From positions 1-40,627 of the forward strand of contig CALLCO010000017.1 of NCBI GenBank assembly GCA_937998695.1: a DNA stretch of 40,627 bases, in the 5' to 3' direction. The stretch is from Candidatus Ozemibacteraceae bacterium (lineage in GTDB: Bacteria; Muiribacteriota; Ozemobacteria; Ozemobacterales; Ozemobacteraceae). The translations under genes and the position numbers were made by a program. Positions 30,452 through 40,627 of the stretch are shown one piece after another; position 1 is the stretch's first letter, and every line of letters begins with the position of its first letter. Below the pieces are notes generated by a model, which was given only the letters and a program-made list of their open reading frames with translations, was not told the DNA's origin and did not search any database.

Positions 30452-32299
30452 TCAGATTTCTCCGCCGGGCCCTTTTGATCCTTCAACAGGAGCGGTTTCT
30501 TCTCCTGTCGCCTCATCCTCGCCCAGGTTTCCGTCTTCGCCCTCCGTGGCCGGGGAGACATCCTCTTCGCCCTCGCTGCCTTCCTCGGCCGTGGTCTCTG
30601 TGGCGGCGTCCTCTTCACAAGGATCCTCGACGCGAGCTTCCTCTGATTCGCCTTCGCTCCCGGCGGAGTCCGCGGTTTCCTCGCCAGCTTCTCCCGCCTC
30701 CTCTGCCCCCCCTGTGTCCGAGGATCCATTACCAGTCCCCTCTTCTTCTTCAGCCGCTTCGGGTGAACCTTCTTCGGCTTCGGCAAGAACGACGGGAACC
30801 CCAGCCGGTGCGGGATCAGCAGGAGGTGGGGCCGGTTTGCGGCGCAGGCGGCCCATCAAGCCGGTGAAGAATGCTTTGACCTTCTGTCCCACGGATGGAG
30901 AGGCGGCAACAGGGCCTGTCTCGGAGTCTGTGCCGGCGGCACCCGGCGTCTCCTGAGCCGGAGACGCCAAGGCCTCGACGGACTGATCTTCAGGGCCCTT
31001 GCCAGCCTCGAGGCCCTCCAGGCCGGTGAGAGCCAGGCTCTTCGCCTGCCGCCGCTTCTTGACAAGGGCATTGCCCCCCGCGATCAACCCGCCCATCAGA
31101 ATCAACACCACCAGCCCATTCTTCTTGCCCCACACCAGGTAATATCGCATCGTCAGGCCGGCCGGGCCGTCTCTGGCCGCCCTGGCCTTGCCCAGGTGTT
31201 CGAGCGCTTTGGCCAGATCGGGTTTGCTCGCGTTGGCCAGGGCCTCCCCCATCCCCCAATGGCCGTAGGGGTGGTTGCGATCTTTCTCCAACAGCCGCCC
31301 CGCGGCGTTACGTACCCCGGGGTAATTGACCTTTTTGGCGTTCAGCAAGGCTTCAACCGTCATCGCCAGGCCGTCAACAGTGTCTCCAGCCTTGGGATTG
31401 TCCTGGAAGAGTTGCAGGAGCTCCTCCCATTTCCCTTTCTTGCGCAAACCTTCCGCCTGACCCAGAACTGCCTGGACGCCAGCCGAAGGTTCCATGTCAC
31501 CTGACCCCTCTTCGGGCGGCTCGCCGCCTTCCGCCGTTTCTTCCTCCCCGGCGGGTTTGTTGCCATCAGGACCATCGGCCGGTGTTTCACCGGAGGTCGC
31601 GTCTCCGGAAGCCACCTCGTCGGCTGGCTTGTCCTCGTCGCCCGGCTCATCTTCCTCCGCCGGCGGGGAAGCCACCGCTTCGGAAGCAGGAGCTGGATCT
31701 GCAGTTGGGCTGACCGCCATGGCCAACTGGGTCGGGGAGGCGGTCGGAAGGATAGAAGCGCTGGATGTGGCCTCTGGAGAGGCCGAAGCCTGGCTGGCGG
31801 TTGGTTCGGAGGGAAGAGAGGCAATGACGGTGACAGTGGGGGTCGCGACAGCCGGAGGTAGTTGTGTCGGGGGTGGTGGCACGGGCGGGGTGACCGAACC
31901 GGTGGCCAGGACAGCGCTCGCCGTGGCAGGAAGGGTGGCACTCGGGCTGGCGCTGGCAGAACGTGGTTTAACCGCCACGCGGCCAGGGACCTTGAGGGCC
32001 GGGCTGGCCAGCTCGATCGAGATGTAGCCTCGCCGCGAAGGTTCGCGACCCGGGGGGCGGGCGGGTTGCGGCGGCTTGGGCGGCGGGGGTAGGGGAACGG
32101 GATCCTTCGATCGCAGATCGGCCGGGGCGGTGCCGGTTCCCGGGTAGTTGACGCTGGGCGGGGGAAGGGTGCGCAGCAGGCGCCGGGGATCGTCCTTCCC
32201 CGGGAAGGCCCCCCAAACCGTCGTCGACCCCAGAACCAGGCACAGGATCAACAGGCGGACCCGACCCCCAGGAGGGGGGAAGTGGGCCGCGGGCGCCAC
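30452..32299 (-). CDS. Single-pass membrane protein with Pro/Ser-rich periplasmic region and acidic tail
   Basis: A 615-residue protein I do not recognise. I chose the GTG at 32299 because GAGGAG lies 8 nt upstream and it places a signal sequence at the N-terminus (RLLILCLVLGSTTVWG). Residues 35-285 are Pro, Ser, Thr and Ala-rich, then acidic. Residues about 285-385 are helical and TPR-like (LRKKGKWEELLQLFQDNP, then HPYGHWGMGEALANASKPDL). One transmembrane helix (about 392-410, LVVLILMGGLIAGGN) is followed by KKRRQ, placing the C-terminus in the cytoplasm. The last ~130 residues are very rich in Glu. The layout loosely recalls FimV-type pilus/polarity proteins but lacks LysM. It follows rnhA by 181 bp. 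Confidence 0.72.
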   Translation of the reverse strand: MAPAAHFPPPGGRVRLLILCLVLGSTTVWGAFPGKDDPRRLLRTLPPPSVNYPGTGTAPADLRSKDPVPLPPPPKPPQPARPPGREPSRRGYISIELASPALKVPGRVAVKPRSASASPSATLPATASAVLATGSVTPPVPPPPTQLPPAVATPTVTVIASLPSEPTASQASASPEATSSASILPTASPTQLAMAVSPTADPAPASEAVASPPAEEDEPGDEDKPADEVASGDATSGETPADGPDGNKPAGEEETAEGGEPPEEGSGDMEPSAGVQAVLGQAEGLRKKGKWEELLQLFQDNPKAGDTVDGLAMTVEALLNAKKVNYPGVRNAAGRLLEKDRNHPYGHWGMGEALANASKPDLAKALEHLGKARAARDGPAGLTMRYYLVWGKKNGLVVLILMGGLIAGGNALVKKRRQAKSLALTGLEGLEAGKGPEDQSVEALASPAQETPGAAGTDSETGPVAASPSVGQKVKAFFTGLMGRLRRKPAPPPADPAPAGVPVVLAEAEEGSPEAAEEEEGTGNGSSDTGGAEEAGEAGEETADSAGSEGESEEARVEDPCEEDAATETTAEEGSEGEEDVSPATEGEDGNLGEDEATGEETAPVEGSKGPGGEI

Positions 32300-32447
32300 G
32301 GATGGCGCTCCTCCGCGGACCCGACCAGTGCAAGAGAGGAAATGGAGGGGTCGCCTCAACCCCGCGGGTGCCTTGGAGGGCGTTCTCACGTGGTTCCGAC
32401 CTCTCCGACCAGGGGGGGGGGCCGCCTGGGCGTTGGAGGCCAGCTCA

Positions 32448-32463
32448 GGGGTGGGCGGGTGGG
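32448..32463 (+). other. G-quadruplex motif in the rnhA downstream spacer
   Basis: The plus strand reads GGGGTGGGCGGGTGGG (four tracts, 1-nt loops). It lies 18 bp past the rnhA stop, in the 181-bp spacer before the next minus-strand gene. It has the same strand arrangement as the motif in the gnd-zwf spacer. Confidence 0.65.
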
Positions 32464-32480
32464 TCGGCAGGCAGGCCGGT

Positions 32481-33020
32481 TCACGCCTTGCCGGCCTTGC
32501 CGCGGCGCGCGGAGCCGGCCGCCTGGTCGCGGGCCGCGACCGCCAGCCGGTCACACCGCTCATTCTCGGGATGGCCGGCGTGCCCCTTGATCCAGCGCCA
32601 GGTGATCTGGTGCCGCTCTGTCAATTGCAGCAACTCTTCCCAGAGGTCGCGATTCTTGACCGGTTGCCTTCCCGAGCTTCGCCAGCCGTTCTGCTGCCAC
32701 TTTTCGAGCCAGCCGTCGTTGAACGCCTTGGCCAGATACTGGCTATCGGTTTGGATCACCACGCGGCAGGGTTCCTTCAGACACCGGACCGCTTCCAGGC
32801 AGGCGGTGAGCTCCATCCGGTTGTTGGTGGTGTCGGCTTCCCCCCCGCTGATCTCCTTTTCCTTGTCCTGATACCGCAGGATTGCCCCCCACCCCCCGGG
32901 GCCGGGGTTGCCCAGACAGGCGCCGTCGCAAAAGATCTCGACAAACTTGCGGGGCGGGGCCCCGCTGGCCGGCGCCCTTGTCCGTGAGGATCCGCCGGGA
33001 TCAGTCAGTCGACCAGACAT
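32481..33020 (-). CDS. rnhA: Ribonuclease HI
   Basis: Degrades the RNA strand of RNA-DNA hybrids. A 179-residue protein. The four acidic residues are present: Asp32 ([17 protein letters not shown]), Glu70 ([13 protein letters not shown]), Asp92 ([10 protein letters not shown]) and Asp157 (NERCDRLA). The catalytic His147 is in [10 protein letters not shown]. The N-terminus has about 25 extra Ser/Pro/Arg residues, and the C-terminus ends in a basic tail. The ATG at 33020 lies 20 bp inside the end of the giant lipoprotein gene, with GGGGGTGG just upstream, suggesting coupled translation. Confidence 0.95.
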   Translation of the reverse strand: MSGRLTDPGGSSRTRAPASGAPPRKFVEIFCDGACLGNPGPGGWGAILRYQDKEKEISGGEADTTNNRMELTACLEAVRCLKEPCRVVIQTDSQYLAKAFNDGWLEKWQQNGWRSSGRQPVKNRDLWEELLQLTERHQITWRWIKGHAGHPENERCDRLAVAARDQAAGSARRGKAGKA

Positions 33021-36000
33021 CGTTGGCCACCCCCCATTCGGTTTCGCCGCCGAGCAGGACCATCCGGCTGCGGTGGACGGTCGCGGCACTGTCAGCCCTC
33101 GCCGCGAACCGCTGGGCCCCCGCCGGAGCGTTGTCCAGGACCCGGTTCCAGGTCTGGCCGTCCGAGGTGGCCCAGACGTCGTTGAAGGAAAGGTCCCATC
33201 CCGTTTCGTCGAGCCCACTCCCGCCGATCAGCCAGAGGCGGTTCTGATAGGACAGCAGGGTTGCCCCCGCCCGGGCGGGGAACCCGGCCTGCTCGGCCGC
33301 CCTGATCCAGGTCTGGCCGGTGGTGGTATACCAGGCGTCCGCGAGCGGTCCTTCCGCGCCTGCAGCGTTGATGCCATGTCCTCCAAAGACCCACAGCCGG
33401 CCTCCGAAGACGGCGGCCGTGCTTCGCATGCGCGGGAAGAAACTTGCGGCGGCGGCCACCTCCGTCCAGGTCTGGCCGTCCGTCGAGGTCCAGGCGTCGT
33501 CGAGCAGCAGGGGCATGCCCTCGGAATCGTATGACATGCCGCCCAACAGCCACATCCGGTTGTCGAACACCACTGCGCTGTGGTACGCCCTCGCCCAGAA
33601 ATCGGCCGACGCCGTGGCCCGGGTCCAGTCGACCCCGTTGGTTGTCCACCAGACATCGTCGAGGGTGTCGTAGCCCGTGCCGGTGTCCGTTTCCCCCCCG
33701 ATGACCCAGAGCTTGTTGGCAAAAACCAGACAGGCGTGGCCGGCCCGTGGACTGAACCGGGTGACCGTGGTGGGATTGTCGGCCAGAACCCGCGTCCAGG
33801 TCACCCCATCCGGCGATCGCCAGACGTCATTGCGGAACTGCCCGTCGTTGCCACCGATCACCCACAGGGAGTCGAGGAAGGAGGCCACGGCGTGGTTCTT
33901 GCGCGGGGAAAACTGATCGCCCTGGATATCGTCCGCCAGGTCCAGCCGCCAGTTCGCCCCTTCCATCCCGCGGGTGGTGAACTCCCAGGTGACCGGCGCC
34001 GACAGGGCATTTCCATGCTGATCGCGGGATCCGGTCGTCACCGTCACGCGGTAGCGCAGCGACATGGCCAGGGGTGCCGTCGGGCGGAACTCCACGGTGC
34101 GCTCGTCCGGCCAGGTGAATGTGCCGGCGACGGCCACTCCTGCCGGTGTTTCCAGCCGGAAGGCCCCTGCGGTGGCAGGGCGGTCCATGGCTTTGGTGAA
34201 AGCCATGCGGACCGGCGTGTCGGTGGGGAGACCCTCGCTACCTGGAACCGGATACTCGCTGCCGTTCACGACCGCCGGCCGGGCTTCGGTGCGGAAGCCC
34301 GTGATGAAGACTTCCCCCAGGGCGATGCCGCCCGCATCGCGGGCGGTGGGGCCGATCGCGGCCTCGTAGAAGGTGGCGAATGCCAGGCGGTCGGGGATGG
34401 TCACCGACAGGGTGCGCCGATCGGCCGACCAGGCGAACTGCGGCGTTCCCGCCGCCGGAACCAGCGAGAACGCCGCCTGGGTCGTGGGAGCGTCCATGGC
34501 TCGGTCGAAGGTGAAGCGCATGACGGTTGTCACCGGCACCTCGAGCGTGCCGGGGACCGGCGCGCATGCGGTGACGATGGGGGTGGTCACTGCCTGCGTG
34601 ACGAACGAGAACCCGGTGGCCCCCGTCAAGGGCGCGCCGAACACGTCACGCGCGCTGGCGGCAACGGTGACCTGGTGGGTCTGGCCGCCGGCCAGAGCAC
34701 CGCCAAAAGCCACCGTCAGACGGGTATCGTCGTTGCTCCAGGTCAGGGTCTTTCCACCCGTGGGTGCGGGATTGACCAGCACATCGACGGTTGCCCGGGC
34801 CATGGGGGTGGAAAAATATAGGACCAGGGGGGTGGTCACGCTCACCCCGGTCTGGCCATCGGTCGGCGTAGAGGCGGTTAGACGGCACGGGGGTGGCGGC
34901 ACCGTGATGAAGGTGCTCGAAAATCTTTCGGACAACGGGTTTCCGCGGGTGTCGCGGGCGGTCGTGCCGATCGCCATGGTCAGGGTGGTCGAAGCTGGCA
35001 TCCCTCCGGTTGGCCGGAAGGTCAGCCGGGTGGTCGACCAGGCGAATGTGCCCGGCAGGGCGCCCGTCCCCCCAACCAGCGTGAAGGCCTGCTCCACCGA
35101 GGGACGATCCATCTCCTTGGAGAAGGTCACCACCACCGGGCTGTCGGTGGCCACCTCGCCCGCTCCGGCGGATGGCTGCACGGCGGTTACCGCCGGCGCC
35201 ACTTCGGTCACGAACGTCCCCTGGAAGGGCAGGGCCAGGGCCAACCCGGCCTGGCTGCGGGCGGTGACGGCCACCTGGGCCGTGTAGACCTGCCCAAACG
35301 ACAGCGGCTGGCTCCAGGTGAGGGTGGCGATCGTGCGGTCGGCCGACCAGGACCAGGTCGGGGCTGCTGCGGGGGTCGGCGTCAGCGAGAAAGCGGCTTG
35401 GACGCTGGCGGTGGCCATCGCGGTGTCGAACCGCAGTTCCAAACTGGTCCGGATCGGTATGTCGGTAGTGCCAGCGGCTGGCAGGAAGCCCACCAGTCGC
35501 GGGCCGGCCGGGGGGGCGGCGGTGGTGAACCCGCTGGTGAAGGCTGTTCCCAGGGCGGTCTCGGAGGTGTCACGACTGGTGGCGGCGACCGTCACCGCAT
35601 AGGCGGTGTTGCCGTTCCAGCCTTCCGGCACGGTCAGGGTCAAGGTCTTCCCGTCGGCTGACCACTGCCGGACCACTGATCCGATAGGGATGGGGGAAAT
35701 GACGATGCCGACGGTCGGGGAGGCCATGGCTTTGCTGAAGACGATCACGAGCGGAGAGTCGAGGGCGACGTCGGCAGAGCCCGGGGCGGGTGAGATGCTG
35801 GTCACGGCGGGCGGCTCCGGGGGGAGAGTGGTGAACGAGGTGGTGAAGGCCGTGCCCAGCGCGTGTCCGGCCAGATCGGCGGCGGTGGCGGCGATGCCGA
35901 TCCCGATGGTTTTGCCCAGCGGCCATCCGCCGGCCGGCAGCAGCCGGAGCATCGGGCCGTCCCAGATCGAACCCACCGCGAGGGGAGCTCCGTCGGCGGT

Positions 36001-39000
36001 CACCGTCAGAGCGGCATTGACCGAACCCTGGTCCATGGCCCGTGAGAAGGGAAGCACCGCCCCGGTCGTCGGGCCCACCCCCGTGGCGCCGCCGGCGGGC
36101 ACCACCTGGGTCACCACCACGGCCGGGCGGGCGATCGTGGTGAACGCCTGGGTGAGGCTTCCCGCCAACGGGATGTCCGTCGCACTGCGGGCGCCCGTGC
36201 CGACCGTCAGCGTGTAGGCGGTGGCGTAGGCGAGCGGTTGGGCGAACGTGATCGTCACCGCGCGGTCGTTCGCCCAGGTGAAGGTGGGCGTGCCGACCGG
36301 GGCGGGGGCGAGGCCGATGGCCGCCTGCACGGAGGCACGGTCCATGTTCTGGTCGAAGGTCAGCTGGAGGGCGCTTCGGGGGTCGATTCCGGTCTGTCCT
36401 GGCCCCGGAACCGTGGCAATGACGCGGGGGTTGGGTCGGGCAAGGGTAGAGAATGTGAAACTACCTGGCGGAATCACCAGGTTCCCGCTCTGGGCCCGGG
36501 CGTCGGCCGCAACGGTCCATTCCCAGGCGGTGTCGGGCGCCAGCCCGAGGGGGAATGTCACCGTCAATCGGCGGGCGCCGTCGGTCCACGCTGTCTGTGG
36601 TTCCTGGCCAGGATCGGGGCGCAGCAGCGTTCGCACCGTGGCGGTCTCCATCGGTTCGGCAAAGGCGACGACGAGCGGGGTGGCCGGGTCGACGTTGGCC
36701 GCACCGCTGGCCGGGGTGATGGCCGCCGCAGTGACCGACCGCTCGACGCTTGTGGTGAACCGTATCGTGACCGCCGTCGCCAGCGGAATGCCGTTCTGGT
36801 CACGCGCCCCGCGCCCGATCAACAGGGTGTAGGCCTGGTGCGGACGCAGCGGGGCAGCCGGGGTGAGCAGAAGCCGGGTGGGGCCGTCCCACCGCCGGGT
36901 GGCGGCCACCGGCTGACCTTCGAGCAACAGCTCGCAGGCCTGGTCGGTGGTGTCATGATCCATCGGTTTGCTGAAGGGCACCCGGATGACGACCCCACTG
37001 GCCACGCCGCTGGCCCCGTCAGCCGGGAAAACCCCCGACAGAACCACGGTGGGCGCTGTGTCAGTGGTAAAAGTACGGTGAATCTCTTGGCCCAGAGAAA
37101 CCCCCAGGGCATCGCAGGCGGTGGCGGCCACGGTGAAGCGATAGGCGGTCCCCGCTTGCAGTGGGCCGGTACTGCCTGCCACGGCCGCTGTCCCCGCCTC
37201 GTTCCAGGACCACACCATCCCGCCCGCCGGGGCGGGTGCCAGGGTGGCGGCCGCGGCGACGCTGGCTCGGTCCATGGCCCGGTCGAAGGTCATTTCCAGG
37301 CGCAGGGTCAGGGTAGGCACCGTCTCGCCGTCGGACGGCAGGAAGGTGAGAAGCCGTGGGGTGTCGAGACTGCCGGTCCGGAAAGACAGACTGCGGGTTC
37401 CAGTCAGGAGGAGGCCCAGACGGTCGGCGGCCGTCCCGTCCAGTGTGGCCAGGTAGGTGGTTTCGGGGGCTAGAGGGGCGGCAAACGAGACGGTCAGCGT
37501 TTGGCCGTCCGCGCTCCAGGACAGGATCGGGGCCCCCCCGGCCGGGGTGACGCCGAGGGTCACCGTCTTCGGATCCATGGGTTTCGAAAAAACGAACTTC
37601 AGGGAAGGCTGCAGCGGCAGCCCCGTGGTGTCCGGGGTGGGGGTGGTGTCCACCAGGGTCGGCGGCGTGGTGTCCGCTGTCGTGAAGCGGCTCTCGAAGG
37701 CCACCGGCAACCGGTTCCCCGCCGCGTCCGCCAGACCGGTGCCCACCCGCAGCGTGTGCAGGGTGTTTCCCACCAGTCCGCCTGACCAATGGAATCGCAC
37801 GATTTGGTCGTTAACCCAGGTAAAGACCGGCCTTCCCGCCGGGGCCGGGCTTACCGACAATGCCGCTTCCAAGGTCGCACGGTCGACCGGCTCGTCAAAG
37901 GCCAATTCGAACGCCCCGAAGGGGTTTACCCCGGTGGCGCCCTCCACCGGCACCACCCGCACGAGAGCGGGAGGCTCGGTATCGGCGGTGGTGAAGACGA
38001 TCCGGATCGGCTGGACCAGGGGGACGCCCCCGGCACTGCGGGCAGCCTGGGTCAGTTGGAGCTCGTAGTGGGTGGCGTTCCCCCAGAGAGCGGCCGGGCC
38101 GATCGTCAAGATCCGGTTTTCGTCCTGCCAGGCCATGGCATAGGGGCTTGCTCCGGTCGGGAACAGGCTCAGGGCTGCCGCGACCGAGTTGGGGTCCATG
38201 GAGTGCGTGAACCGCAGACTCACCGGAGTGGTGCGGGAGACCGCCGTCTGCCCGTCACGCGGTGTGGCTGCCGCCAGGGCGGGGGCGGGGCCCGCCGCGG
38301 TGGTGAACGCGAGGGTGAAGGGCTGCGCCAGCGCATTGCCGTGCAGGTCCACCGGCCCGGTGGCCAGATGGAAAGTGATCCGGCTCGAGGCGGGCCAGGC
38401 CGTGCCGGGATTGATCCAAACCTGGTCGCTGGACTCGTTCCACAGGAACCACCGGGCGGTGGTCGGGGGTGAGCTGCTGCACGCCCGCTCCACCGAGTCG
38501 CGGTTCATCGGCTCGCTGAAGCGCAGGAAGACCGGGGAGTTGGTCGGCACCCCGGTCGCGCCCTGACTCGGCGTGAACGAAACCAGCTGCGGGGCGGTCA
38601 GGTCGGGCAGGGGATACTCGAAGCGGGTCTGGCCGGCCAGGGGCACGCCGTCGGTGTCGCGCGCCCGCGTCGTGAAACTGGCCACCAGCGGTGCCGTTGG
38701 GGTCCAGGCGGGGGCCCAGCCGAGCACCAGCACGGTGCCGCCCGCCTCCCAGGTGAGGGTCGGCACGGGCGGAGCCGCCGCGGCGGGGCCCAAGGACAGG
38801 GCCGCCCCCACGCTGGTCGGGTCCATGGCCCGGTCGAACCGGAACCGCAGGGCGGACAGGGGCAGGCGGAGGGGAACCCCCGCTTCCGGCCGCGTTTCTA
38901 CGATGGTCGGGCCCGTCCGTTCCTGCGTGGTGAACCGTAGGGTCTGCACCTTCGCCAGCGGATTCCCTTCCAGGTCCTGACAGGCGGTTCCCACCTCGAT

Positions 39001-40545
39001 CTCGTGGGTCAGGCTGGCCAGCCACAGGCCCGTGGGCAGCACCCCCACCGTGGTCCGGTCGGTCGACCAGAACCACGACAGGGAGCCCACCTCGGGGCTG
39101 GTCACGGCGACCCCGCGCTCGACGCTGGGCGGCCACATCGGTTCGCTGAACTGCAGGGTGATCCAGGTGTTGCGGGGAAGGTTCCGTGACCCCGCCGGGG
39201 GCTGGGTCGCCTCCAGGAAGGGGGGAACCACGTCCGCCGTCGCTCCCGTCGAGAACGCCCACCGGAAGGGATTCTCCAGGGTGACCCCCCGGATGTCCCG
39301 GGCGGTGGCGGCGAGGGTCATCTGGAACTGCGTGTGCAGCGGCAGCGGATCGAGGAAACGGAACGTCGCGGTTCGCCCGTCCCGCCACTGCCAGGTGCGC
39401 GGGCCCGGATCGGGGAAGATCGACAGGGCGCGCTCGACCGACCCCGGGTCCATCACCCGGTCGAACCTGATCTCCAGGACCGGCCGGCGGCCGATGTCGC
39501 GGGCCATGTCGGCGGGCACCGTGCTCAACACGCGGGGGCGCACGACCTGGCGGGCGGCGATCTGGGGTTGCAGGACCACCCGGCCTTCCCGCACCAGTGG
39601 CGCTTCCCGGGCCCGCCGGGCGACGACTCGCCACGCCAACGTGTGGGGGACCTGGGAGGAGGTCTTCCCGGTCAAGATCAAACGGAAACTGTAAGAGGCC
39701 GCATTCGGGCCAAACACTGACCGCACGAAGGAACCCTCACCCAAAGGGACACGGAATCCGGTGGGGGAGTCCGGTGGCAGCGCTGATACGGTCCCCATTC
39801 CATCGGGAGCGGCGCCCTCGAGGGGAAGGGCCGGCTCCGGGAACAGCGTCAACTCGGTCTGCCATTCGGGAACCGCCGCACTGGTACCAGGTGCCCCTTC
39901 CCATCCGGTCTCGATCTGCAGATCTTCGGCGAACCGGCCGTTGTCGTCGACGAGGGGGGCGGTCGGGGTGATCAGGAACACCGGGGCGGTCCGCAGACCG
40001 GGCCCGGCCCCTGGTTTGCGCAACAGCACCACCCAGTCCGACAGGGTCCAGGTGTCGACTCCGGCTACTTGGGCAATGAAATCCTGGTCTGGGGAATGGA
40101 AGCGCCAGGTCCCGTCGCTGCCTCGCGCCCCCATGAAGATGTCAGGGGCCGTGTCGGGAGACAGCCGGTGCGGCGGCGTGATGGGCAGTTCGAGCCGGGC
40201 CGGTTGCAGGAGACGGCCGTCCTGGCCGCGCAGGCGCAGGGAATACACTGGGGTCAGGGGAATGGTGCCCGACGGAATGATGAGCGCGGCCGATGCGGGG
40301 TTCATCAGGGTGAGCATCAGGATCCGGTCGGTGAGGACCGCCCCGGGCGACACCTGCAACCGGAACCGGTCGAACCGGTAATCGACTCCCTCGTCGGCCC
40401 GCACCATCAACGCTCCGGCCAATCCGGGCGGTCCTGGTTCGTCGTGCAGCTTCCGGAAGGGGCTGACGATCGAACAACCCAGGGTCAGCAGGGCCAGGAG
40501 CAGCCCGCCCGCCACCCACCACCGCCGTTGTCCCTCAGGGCTCAT
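33001..40545 (-). CDS. Giant surface lipoprotein: 18 Big_5-type repeats plus a kelch-like propeller
   Basis: A 2514-residue exported protein. The ATG at 40545 is set by AAGGAG about 8 nt upstream and gives a lipoprotein-like signal, [17 protein letters not shown]. Residues 40-330 are beta-rich and may include a ZU5-like piece ([20 protein letters not shown]). Residues about 335-2190 hold 18 consecutive ~103-residue repeats of the bacterial Ig-like Big_5 type. Each begins with a P-x2-G-x3-V pattern, then FxxxMDxxSV, and ends F(T/S)T. Residues 2195-2514 hold six kelch-like repeats, each with LWxIGG and NDVWxSxDGxTWxRV. The protein would project from the outer membrane and present the propeller at its tip, suiting adhesion or polysaccharide binding. 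It is co-transcribed with rnhA. Confidence 0.93.
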   Translation of the reverse strand: MSPEGQRRWWVAGGLLLALLTLGCSIVSPFRKLHDEPGPPGLAGALMVRADEGVDYRFDRFRLQVSPGAVLTDRILMLTLMNPASAALIIPSGTIPLTPVYSLRLRGQDGRLLQPARLELPITPPHRLSPDTAPDIFMGARGSDGTWRFHSPDQDFIAQVAGVDTWTLSDWVVLLRKPGAGPGLRTAPVFLITPTAPLVDDNGRFAEDLQIETGWEGAPGTSAAVPEWQTELTLFPEPALPLEGAAPDGMGTVSALPPDSPTGFRVPLGEGSFVRSVFGPNAASYSFRLILTGKTSSQVPHTLAWRVVARRAREAPLVREGRVVLQPQIAARQVVRPRVLSTVPADMARDIGRRPVLEIRFDRVMDPGSVERALSIFPDPGPRTWQWRDGRTATFRFLDPLPLHTQFQMTLAATARDIRGVTLENPFRWAFSTGATADVVPPFLEATQPPAGSRNLPRNTWITLQFSEPMWPPSVERGVAVTSPEVGSLSWFWSTDRTTVGVLPTGLWLASLTHEIEVGTACQDLEGNPLAKVQTLRFTTQERTGPTIVETRPEAGVPLRLPLSALRFRFDRAMDPTSVGAALSLGPAAAAPPVPTLTWEAGGTVLVLGWAPAWTPTAPLVASFTTRARDTDGVPLAGQTRFEYPLPDLTAPQLVSFTPSQGATGVPTNSPVFLRFSEPMNRDSVERACSSSPPTTARWFLWNESSDQVWINPGTAWPASSRITFHLATGPVDLHGNALAQPFTLAFTTAAGPAPALAAATPRDGQTAVSRTTPVSLRFTHSMDPNSVAAALSLFPTGASPYAMAWQDENRILTIGPAALWGNATHYELQLTQAARSAGGVPLVQPIRIVFTTADTEPPALVRVVPVEGATGVNPFGAFELAFDEPVDRATLEAALSVSPAPAGRPVFTWVNDQIVRFHWSGGLVGNTLHTLRVGTGLADAAGNRLPVAFESRFTTADTTPPTLVDTTPTPDTTGLPLQPSLKFVFSKPMDPKTVTLGVTPAGGAPILSWSADGQTLTVSFAAPLAPETTYLATLDGTAADRLGLLLTGTRSLSFRTGSLDTPRLLTFLPSDGETVPTLTLRLEMTFDRAMDRASVAAAATLAPAPAGGMVWSWNEAGTAAVAGSTGPLQAGTAYRFTVAATACDALGVSLGQEIHRTFTTDTAPTVVLSGVFPADGASGVASGVVIRVPFSKPMDHDTTDQACELLLEGQPVAATRRWDGPTRLLLTPAAPLRPHQAYTLLIGRGARDQNGIPLATAVTIRFTTSVERSVTAAAITPASGAANVDPATPLVVAFAEPMETATVRTLLRPDPGQEPQTAWTDGARRLTVTFPLGLAPDTAWEWTVAADARAQSGNLVIPPGSFTFSTLARPNPRVIATVPGPGQTGIDPRSALQLTFDQNMDRASVQAAIGLAPAPVGTPTFTWANDRAVTITFAQPLAYATAYTLTVGTGARSATDIPLAGSLTQAFTTIARPAVVVTQVVPAGGATGVGPTTGAVLPFSRAMDQGSVNAALTVTADGAPLAVGSIWDGPMLRLLPAGGWPLGKTIGIGIAATAADLAGHALGTAFTTSFTTLPPEPPAVTSISPAPGSADVALDSPLVIVFSKAMASPTVGIVISPIPIGSVVRQWSADGKTLTLTVPEGWNGNTAYAVTVAATSRDTSETALGTAFTSGFTTAAPPAGPRLVGFLPAAGTTDIPIRTSLELRFDTAMATASVQAAFSLTPTPAAAPTWSWSADRTIATLTWSQPLSFGQVYTAQVAVTARSQAGLALALPFQGTFVTEVAPAVTAVQPSAGAGEVATDSPVVVTFSKEMDRPSVEQAFTLVGGTGALPGTFAWSTTRLTFRPTGGMPASTTLTMAIGTTARDTRGNPLSERFSSTFITVPPPPCRLTASTPTDGQTGVSVTTPLVLYFSTPMARATVDVLVNPAPTGGKTLTWSNDDTRLTVAFGGALAGGQTHQVTVAASARDVFGAPLTGATGFSFVTQAVTTPIVTACAPVPGTLEVPVTTVMRFTFDRAMDAPTTQAAFSLVPAAGTPQFAWSADRRTLSVTIPDRLAFATFYEAAIGPTARDAGGIALGEVFITGFRTEARPAVVNGSEYPVPGSEGLPTDTPVRMAFTKAMDRPATAGAFRLETPAGVAVAGTFTWPDERTVEFRPTAPLAMSLRYRVTVTTGSRDQHGNALSAPVTWEFTTRGMEGANWRLDLADDIQGDQFSPRKNHAVASFLDSLWVIGGNDGQFRNDVWRSPDGVTWTRVLADNPTTVTRFSPRAGHACLVFANKLWVIGGETDTGTGYDTLDDVWWTTNGVDWTRATASADFWARAYHSAVVFDNRMWLLGGMSYDSEGMPLLLDDAWTSTDGQTWTEVAAAASFFPRMRSTAAVFGGRLWVFGGHGINAAGAEGPLADAWYTTTGQTWIRAAEQAGFPARAGATLLSYQNRLWLIGGSGLDETGWDLSFNDVWATSDGQTWNRVLDNAPAGAQRFAARADSAATVHRSRMVLLGGETEWGVANDVWSTD
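33966..39545 (-). repeat. Array of 18 Big_5-type coding repeats
   Basis: About 5.6 kb of ~310-bp coding units inside the giant lipoprotein gene. The units share motifs such as MDRASV, a conserved W (TWSWSADR-like) and the terminal FTT, but have diverged in DNA, so they are old duplications. A few neighbours (for example those containing [16 protein letters not shown] and [15 protein letters not shown]) are closer to each other. Confidence 0.85.
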
Positions 40546-40627
40546 TTGGCTCTCCTTGACATGTGGTACCTCCAGCTGTTTCTGGGATACACCAGATCTC
40601 CTCATCACGAAGAGGGCTTTTCGCCTC

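Overview
The window is a compact, high-GC (roughly two-thirds by eye) bacterial chromosome segment with about 27 supported protein genes, one tRNA, and no phage, IS element or CRISPR array. Lipoprotein and periplasmic signal sequences, a PilC-type inner-membrane protein, a BatA/vWA/MoxR cluster, a Big_5/kelch surface lipoprotein and bacterial-microcompartment (BMC) shell genes together suggest a Gram-negative, deep-branching environmental bacterium. Planctomycete-like or Riflebacteria-like lineages are possible, but nothing in the sequence fixes the taxon. Intergenic regions hold near-consensus sigma70-type promoters with 17-18 nt spacers, and most genes have purine-rich ribosome binding sites. 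Three operons are exceptions: the -10 box sits 6-7 nt before the start codon, which predicts leaderless mRNAs.

Layout. 1-638 (-): 5' part of pyruvate phosphate dikinase. 877-3033 (+): three-gene operon of unrecognised envelope proteins, followed by two tiny overlapping ORFs. 3413-5495 (-): BMC mini-operon with two pentameric EutN/CcmL shell proteins and a three-part protein (encapsulation-like peptide and flavoprotein-like domain, cysteine-rich linker, deoxyribose-phosphate aldolase). 5804-7504 (-): glucose-6-phosphate isomerase. 7865-7937 (+): tRNA-Pro(GGG), then a methionine gamma-lyase-like PLP enzyme at 8102-9331. 9433-10641 (-): PilC/GspF. 10818-13280 (+): topoisomerase III, overlapping tail to tail with a DUF2993/LmeA-like protein at 13257-14000 (-).

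14117-17486 (+): a large rhomboid protease with extra domains and a MoxR AAA+ ATPase. These converge on the operon 25321->17882 (-), which encodes a coiled-coil membrane protein, a DUF58 protein, a BatA-type vWA protein and a double-vWA membrane protein. Together this is a complete MoxR-DUF58-vWA set, unusually split over two converging transcripts. 25461-26114 (+): a LysM protein. 26483-29942 (-): gnd-zwf-pgl, the oxidative pentose phosphate operon. 30119-30295 (+): a 58-residue protein. 40545->30452 (-): a 2514-residue lipoprotein with 18 Big_5-type repeats and a kelch propeller, then rnhA, then a single-pass protein with an acidic tail.

Functionally, the central-carbon genes (ppdK, pgi, gnd-zwf-pgl) and the DeoC microcompartment operon point to sugar-phosphate metabolism. 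The strongest candidates for something undescribed are the DeoC fusion with its eight-cysteine linker, the leaderless operons, and the G-quadruplex motif that fills the whole gnd-zwf spacer. All functional calls come from reading the sequence; no database search was run.
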